Assembly (NCBI RefSeq): GCF_004123195.1
Contig: NZ_SDLI01000002.1
Coordinates: 186,267-250,266 of the forward strand
DNA from: Ammoniphilus sp. CFH 90114
Lineage (GTDB): Bacteria > Bacillota > Bacilli > Aneurinibacillales > RAOX-1
Direction of reading: 5' to 3'
DNA: 64,000 bases
The position numbers and the translations under genes are program-made. This document shows positions 63,269 to 64,000 of the stretch, one piece after another (the stretch's first letter is position 1; the number at the start of each line of letters is the position of its first letter). The notes below the pieces were generated by a model. The model was not told where the DNA came from, did no database searches, and saw nothing but the letters and a program-made list of their open reading frames with translations.

Positions 63269-63306
63269 GTTGTAACCATTTGTGTTATAACAATAGTTAT
63301 TACAAC
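63269..63306 (+). promoter_or_regulatory. Operator region of the NmrA/QorB-like gene
   Basis: GTTGTAACCATT (63269-63280) is the exact reverse complement of the Rrf2-promoter 12-mer. GTTGTAA and TTACAAC (63300-63306) form an inverted repeat ending 24 bases before the start codon. Confidence 0.6.
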
Positions 63307-63329
63307 AAAAACCTATTGGAGGAATTACA

Positions 63330-64000
63330 ATGAAAATGCTAGTAACAGGTGCAACAGGAAGATTGGGTTCAAAAGTTGTAGAGACCTTATTAAAAACGGT
63401 ACCAGCAAAACAACTGGCTGTAAGTGTTCGTAACCCAGAGAAAGCGGAAGGATTAAGTGCCCGTGGAGTAGACGTTAGACACGGAGATTTTGACCAGCCG
63501 GAAACATTGGATCGTGCTTTTGCAGGTATAGACCGAATATTAATTATATCCGCTGATGGAGACAACGAAACGAGAATTCGACAGCACACCAATGCAGTAA
63601 CTGCCGCAGCGCGTGCGGAAGTGAAATTTATTGCTTACACAAGCATTGCGAACGCAAAAGAAAGCAAAAACCTTCTTGCTCCGACGCATAAGGCAACAGA
63701 AGAAGCTATCTTGAAAACCGGCATTCCTTACTCCTTCTTACGAAACAACTGGTACTTGGAAAATGAGATTTCAGGCATTCAAGGCGTGATGGCTGGAGCA
63801 CCTTGGGTAACGTCAGCAGAAAATGGTAAAGTAGGCTGGGCGCCGCAACAAGATTATGCAGAGGCAGCAGCAGCTGTATTAGCAGGGAACGGACACGGGA
63901 GAACAATCTACGAACTTTCCGGTAAGTTGATGACACAAGAGGAATTAGCATCTGCCTTGGGAAATGTTTTGGGTAAAGAAGTAATTGTACAACAGGTTGA
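63330..64000 (+). CDS. NmrA/QorB-like NAD(P)-binding oxidoreductase, 3'-truncated
   Basis: 223 complete codons before the window ends. Atypical short-chain dehydrogenase: MKMLVTGATGRLGSKVVETL (Rossmann GxxGxxG), ISADGDNETRIRQHTNAVTA, KFIAYTSIANAKESKNLL, and FLRNNWYLENEI. This is the pattern of QorB/YtfG quinone oxidoreductases and NmrA-like proteins. TTGGAGGAA lies 6 to 7 bases before the ATG. Likely controlled by the adjacent Rrf2 regulator; role in quinone or electrophile stress is inference. Confidence 0.88.
   Translation, partial: MKMLVTGATGRLGSKVVETLLKTVPAKQLAVSVRNPEKAEGLSARGVDVRHGDFDQPETLDRAFAGIDRILIISADGDNETRIRQHTNAVTAAARAEVKFIAYTSIANAKESKNLLAPTHKATEEAILKTGIPYSFLRNNWYLENEISGIQGVMAGAPWVTSAENGKVGWAPQQDYAEAAAAVLAGNGHGRTIYELSGKLMTQEELASALGNVLGKEVIVQQV

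Overview
The window reads as chromosomal DNA of an endospore-forming, competence-capable Bacillota of the order Bacillales, possibly near Brevibacillus, Aneurinibacillus or Paenibacillaceae. The evidence is an alpha/beta SASP gene, a gerK-type germinant receptor operon, CotF/YraF/YraG-type coat genes with adhB, a comG operon followed by aroK and yqzE, ylbF/ylbG, ylaN, and the yqhH-yqhG/gcvT arrangement known from Bacillus. Strong Shine-Dalgarno sites with TTG or GTG starts are frequent. The genus is inference; no rRNA or tRNA gene was recognised.

Region 1 (1-18.6 kb) is core housekeeping DNA: the 3' part of a class I fumarase, a nitrilase-family amidase, two M42 peptidases, a SASP, an EamA exporter, YlaN, an Asp23-type protein, a CBS protein, a DUF21-like membrane protein beside a thioredoxin-reductase-like flavoprotein without its redox cysteines, a divergent HPr kinase away from lgt, a permease, a PrcB-like lipoprotein, ylbF and ylbG, and an aminotransferase.

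Region 2 (18.7-24.7 kb) is a seven-gene comG operon for the DNA-uptake pseudopilus, tightly overlapping, then aroK, yqzE (too short for most gene finders) and ykuS. Region 3 (24.8-33.4 kb) is the glycine cleavage block. The divergent yqhH-yqhG pair faces a tandem glycine riboswitch that controls gcvT-gcvH-gcvPA-gcvPB, and lipM downstream can supply the lipoyl precursor for GcvH. Region 4 (33.4-41.2 kb) has a large SLH-domain cell-wall protein, dat, and nrdJ (B12-dependent ribonucleotide reductase). nrdJ is split by a group I intron that carries a LAGLIDADG homing endonuclease and sits inside the codon of the predicted thiyl-radical cysteine.

Region 5 (41.2-58.7 kb) is more accessory and less well kept: short repeats and hairpins, an Spx paralogue with a broken CxxC, two luciferase-like oxidoreductases, several decayed transporter and enzyme fragments, a royal-jelly/yellow-family protein, a MocR regulator, the gerK operon, an acyl-CoA-dehydrogenase-like gene, mnmA and a permease. 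A 63-bp promoter/operator block beside the MocR gene is repeated upstream of the acyl-CoA-dehydrogenase-like gene, which suggests a small MocR regulon.

Region 6 (58.9-64 kb) is a spore-coat island: two Gln-rich helical proteins, two head-to-head pairs of CotF-like genes, and adhB. It ends with a CBO0543 membrane protein and an Rrf2 (YwnA-like) regulator paired with an NmrA/QorB-like oxidoreductase that runs off the window. A shared 12-mer lies in both of the last two promoters.
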